From: Nocardia sp. NBC_00403
GTDB lineage: Bacteria; Actinomycetota; Actinomycetes; Mycobacteriales; Mycobacteriaceae
Assembly: GCF_036046055.1 (NCBI RefSeq)
Contig: NZ_CP107939.1
Location: 3,224,001-3,288,000, forward strand
Reading direction: 5' to 3'
Length of the DNA: 64,000 bases
The stretch's first letter is position 1. Each line of letters begins with the position of its first letter. The notes below the pieces were generated by a model. The model made no database searches. It worked only from the letters and a program-made list of their open reading frames with translations, and was not told the DNA's origin. The position numbers and the translations under genes are program-made. Of this stretch, positions 61,179 through 64,000 are shown piece after piece.

Positions 61179-64000
61179 ATGGCCGACGACAACAAGCACC
61201 TTGACTACCTGAAGCGACTGACGGTCGAGCTGCGCCAAACCCGCAGGCGGCTGCGGGAAGTCGAGGATCAGAAATTCGAGCCCATCGCGGTTGTGGGTGT
61301 GGCGTGTCGTTACCCGGGTGGGGTGGCCTCTCCGGAGGATCTGTGGAATCTGGTGTCCGACGGCGTCGACGCGGTCGGTGAGTTCCCTGCCGACCGCGGT
61401 TGGGATGTGGACGGGCTCTACGACCCGGACCCGCAGGCGCGCGGGAAGTCGTACACGCGCTCGGGCGGGTTCCTCTACGACGCAGCGGAATTCGACGCGG
61501 AGTTCTTCGGGATCAGCCCGCGCGAGGCACTGGCGATGGACCCGCAGCAGCGGATCCTGTTGGAAACATCCTGGGAAGCCCTGGAACGAGCCGGTATCGA
61601 CCCGTCGACGTTGCGGGGATCCGATACCGGTGTCTTCGCCGGTGCGGCGAACGGGGAGTACGCCGATCTGCTGCACGCGGGTCCGGTGGACCTGCGGGGC
61701 TACTTGCTGACCGGTACGACCGGCAGCGTGGTGTCGGGCCGGGTGGCGTACGCGCTGGGACTGGAGGGCCCGGCGGTGTCGGTGGACACCGCGTGCTCGT
61801 CGTCGCTGGTGGCGGTGCATCTGGCGGCCCAGTCGCTGCGCTCGGGGGAGTGCGCGATGGCGTTGGCCGGCGGCGTGACGGTCATGGGCTCGCCGGGGAT
61901 GTTCGTGGAGTTCTCCCGGCAGCGGGGGCTGGCGGCCGATGGCCGGTGCAAGTCGTTCGCGGCGTCGGCGGACGGCACGGGCTGGTCCGAAGGCGCGGGC
62001 ATGCTGGTGCTGGAGCGGCTGTCCGACGCGCAGCGACACGGGCATCGAGTGTGGGCGGTGATCCGCGGAACGGCGATCAATCAGGACGGCGCGTCCAACG
62101 GCTTGACCGTGCCGAACGGCCCCTCGCAGCAGCGGGTGATCCGCGCCGCGCTGGCCAACGGGCGGCTCTCGACCGACGACGTGGATGTGGTGGAGGCGCA
62201 CGGCACCGGCACGGTGCTGGGGGATCCGATCGAAGCACACGCCCTGCTCGCCACCTACGGACAGGACCGTGATCCGCAGCGGCCACTGTGGCTCGGGTCG
62301 CTGAAATCCAATATCGGTCACTCGGTGGCCGCGGCGGGCGTCGGCGGCATGATCAAGATGATCATGGCGATGCGGCACGGGGTGATGCCGCCGACCCTGC
62401 ATGTCGACGAGCCCACCCCGCGGGTGGACTGGTCCACCGGCGCGATCGAACTGCTGACCCGGAAGCGGGATTGGCCCGAGGAAGCGGACCGGCCCCGCCG
62501 GGCCGCGGTGTCCTCCTTCGGCATCAGCGGCACCAACGCGCACGTCATCCTCGAACACGTATCCGTCGGCGAAGCGGCCGAATCCGAGCCGGGCACCAAC
62601 CCCGGCAGCTCGGGAAGCACTGTCGCGGTTGCGGTTCCGTGGGTGGTGTCGGCGAAGTCGGAGGCCTCGCTACGGGCGCAGGCCGCGCGGTTGCACGAGT
62701 TCGTGGCCGCCGATCCCGCGGTGTCGGTGTCCGAGGTGGCGCATTCGCTGATCTCGACTCGCACGCTGTTCGCGCATCGGGCCGTGGTCGTGGGGGACGA
62801 CCGGGCCGAGCTGCTGCGCCGACTGGCCACGGTGGCGGCCGGCGACCCGGGTCCCGATGTCGCCGTCGGTTCCGGCGCGGCGTCGCGGGTCGGTGTGATG
62901 TTCGCCGGGCAGGGCTCCCAGCGGGCGGGCATGGGGCAGCGGCTCTATGGCCGGTTCCCGGTGTTCGCCGAGGCCTTCGACCAGGTCTGCGCGCAGCTGG
63001 ATCCGCTGCTCGGGCTCTGCTTGCGCGACGCGATCAGCTCCGGAACCGAATTGGAGCAGACCCGGTTGACCCAGCCGGCGCTGTTCGCGGTCGAGGTGGC
63101 GCTGTATCGCCTGCTCGAATCATGGGGTGTCACCGCGGATGTGGTGTTCGGGCATTCGATCGGTGAGATCGCCGCCGCGCATGTGGCCGGCGTGCTGAGC
63201 CTTGCCGATGCGTGCACGTTGGTCGCGGCGCGGGGCCGGTTGATGCAGGAATTGCCCACCGGCGGAGCGATGCTCGCGGTGCGGGCCGGTGAGCAGGAGG
63301 TCACCGCACTGCTGGACGGTGTCGACGGGGTGGACGTGGCCGCGGTCAACGGCCCTGCGGCAGTGGTGATCTCCGGTCGTGCGGAGGTCGTGGATGTTCT
63401 CGCCGAGCAGCTGCGCGAGCGCGGGCGACGCGTCAAACGGTTGCGGGTCAGCCATGCCTTCCATTCCTCATTGATGGAACCGATGCTGGCGCGGTTCGCC
63501 GAGGTGGTCGCGACACTGCGCTTCGATCCGCCTCGGATTCCGGTGATCTCGACCGTCACCGGCGCGGTGGCGGATCCCGGCCTGTGGTGCTCGCCGCAGT
63601 ACTGGGTCGACCAGGTGCGGCGGCCGGTGCGGTTCGCCGACGCCGCGGCCGCGGCCTGGGCCGATGGTGTGGACACCTTCGTGGAAGTGGGTCCCGACTC
63701 GGTGCTGTCGGCGATGACCGCCGAATGCCTGCCCGAGGCGGCGACCGCGGTGGCGGTGCTGCATCCCGAGCGTGACGAACCCGCCGAGATCCTCGCCGCG
63801 GTCGCGCGGTTGTTCGTGCGGGCGGTGCCGGTGCGCTGGAACACGGTGCTCGCGGACCCGAACCCGGCACCGGTGGAACTGCCCACCTATGCCTTCGACC
63901 GCCGCCGCTTCTGGCTCGAACCCGCGCTCGGTGCCGCCGGTGTCGAATCGGTGGGTCTGGGCGCGATGGGGCATCCGCTGCTTGGTGCGGTCGTGTCGGA
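61179..64000 (+). CDS. type I PKS, KS-AT-DH..., continues beyond window
   Basis: ATG 61179 opens a frame without stop to the edge (about 940 residues visible). Residues 1-31 are a docking coiled coil ([19 protein letters not shown]). KS (33-455) has DTACSSS at about 204. AT carries GHSIGE at about 656 and HAFH at about 760, the malonyl-type motif. The last visible residues ([12 protein letters not shown], about 930) are the start of a DH domain, so this is probably another reducing module of the same kind. GGAAGG lies 15 nt before the ATG and a closer GGAA 7 nt before it. It follows PKS2 by 52 bp in the same operon. Confidence 0.95.
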   Translation, partial: MADDNKHLDYLKRLTVELRQTRRRLREVEDQKFEPIAVVGVACRYPGGVASPEDLWNLVSDGVDAVGEFPADRGWDVDGLYDPDPQARGKSYTRSGGFLYDAAEFDAEFFGISPREALAMDPQQRILLETSWEALERAGIDPSTLRGSDTGVFAGAANGEYADLLHAGPVDLRGYLLTGTTGSVVSGRVAYALGLEGPAVSVDTACSSSLVAVHLAAQSLRSGECAMALAGGVTVMGSPGMFVEFSRQRGLAADGRCKSFAASADGTGWSEGAGMLVLERLSDAQRHGHRVWAVIRGTAINQDGASNGLTVPNGPSQQRVIRAALANGRLSTDDVDVVEAHGTGTVLGDPIEAHALLATYGQDRDPQRPLWLGSLKSNIGHSVAAAGVGGMIKMIMAMRHGVMPPTLHVDEPTPRVDWSTGAIELLTRKRDWPEEADRPRRAAVSSFGISGTNAHVILEHVSVGEAAESEPGTNPGSSGSTVAVAVPWVVSAKSEASLRAQAARLHEFVAADPAVSVSEVAHSLISTRTLFAHRAVVVGDDRAELLRRLATVAAGDPGPDVAVGSGAASRVGVMFAGQGSQRAGMGQRLYGRFPVFAEAFDQVCAQLDPLLGLCLRDAISSGTELEQTRLTQPALFAVEVALYRLLESWGVTADVVFGHSIGEIAAAHVAGVLSLADACTLVAARGRLMQELPTGGAMLAVRAGEQEVTALLDGVDGVDVAAVNGPAAVVISGRAEVVDVLAEQLRERGRRVKRLRVSHAFHSSLMEPMLARFAEVVATLRFDPPRIPVISTVTGAVADPGLWCSPQYWVDQVRRPVRFADAAAAAWADGVDTFVEVGPDSVLSAMTAECLPEAATAVAVLHPERDEPAEILAAVARLFVRAVPVRWNTVLADPNPAPVELPTYAFDRRRFWLEPALGAAGVESVGLGAMGHPLLGAVVS

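Overview
This is high-GC actinomycete DNA, most likely Nocardia or a close relative. The pointers are type I polyketide synthase (PKS) genes with N-terminal docking helices, an EspC-like type VII secretion target, a MobF relaxase, IS6110-like/IS701/IS110 remnants and frequent GTG starts. The genus is an inference from gene content. The window divides at about 31.84 kb into an accessory island on the left and a biosynthetic and chromosomal part on the right.

Left part (1-31.84 kb): an apparently integrated mobile element carrying defence genes. It opens with the 5' two thirds of a MobF (TrwC/TraA) relaxase on the minus strand. Two tiny co-directional ORFs and a 125-nt tract with no cytosine lie upstream of it. 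Next come a translationally coupled pair (a large nuclease-STAND ATPase and a 387-aa partner of unknown family, 3.9-10.3 kb), an orphan helicase-associated-domain protein, and IS701 and IS256 wrecks. Then follow an unknown 578-aa class protein divergent from a double zinc-knuckle protein, a Gabija-type pair (OLD/TOPRIM ATPase plus UvrD-like helicase, 16.1-19.6 kb) and a coupled pair including a small membrane protein. A junkyard of IS3 (IS6110-like), IS30 and IS110 pieces surrounds an intact SnoaL-like gene. After it lie an NB-ARC protein with about 15 kinesin-light-chain-type TPRs, resolvase and VOC fragments, a low-GC YIG-type nuclease candidate and an Mrr-type endonuclease whose 5' end abuts an IS5 remnant. 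The block ends at about 31.70-31.88 kb in three tandem 10-mers, a tRNA 3'-half-like sequence and a strong terminator, which together look like an attachment site.

Right part: a truncated phosphotransferase fused in frame to a frameshifted EspC-like gene, a large LuxR-type ATPase regulator, a small unknown gene, an acyl-CoA carboxylase carboxyltransferase subunit, and an unknown-domain/CYTH protein with a terminal frameshift. A 1.2-kb gap with gene fragments leads to a modular type I PKS that runs off the right edge. PKS1 is KSQ-AT-ACP followed by two KS-AT-DH-KR-ACP modules. PKS2 is KS-AT-DH-KR-ACP. PKS3 is at least KS-AT-DH. All extender ATs carry the malonyl-type HAFH motif and every complete module is DH-KR, which predicts a conjugated polyene chain. 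The regulator and carboxylase could serve the PKS, but this rests on proximity only.

Most interesting: the coupled nuclease-STAND/partner operon as a possible undescribed defence system, the overall defence-island architecture with its att-like boundary, and a 3 x 51-bp in-frame tandem repeat between the DH and KR regions of PKS1.
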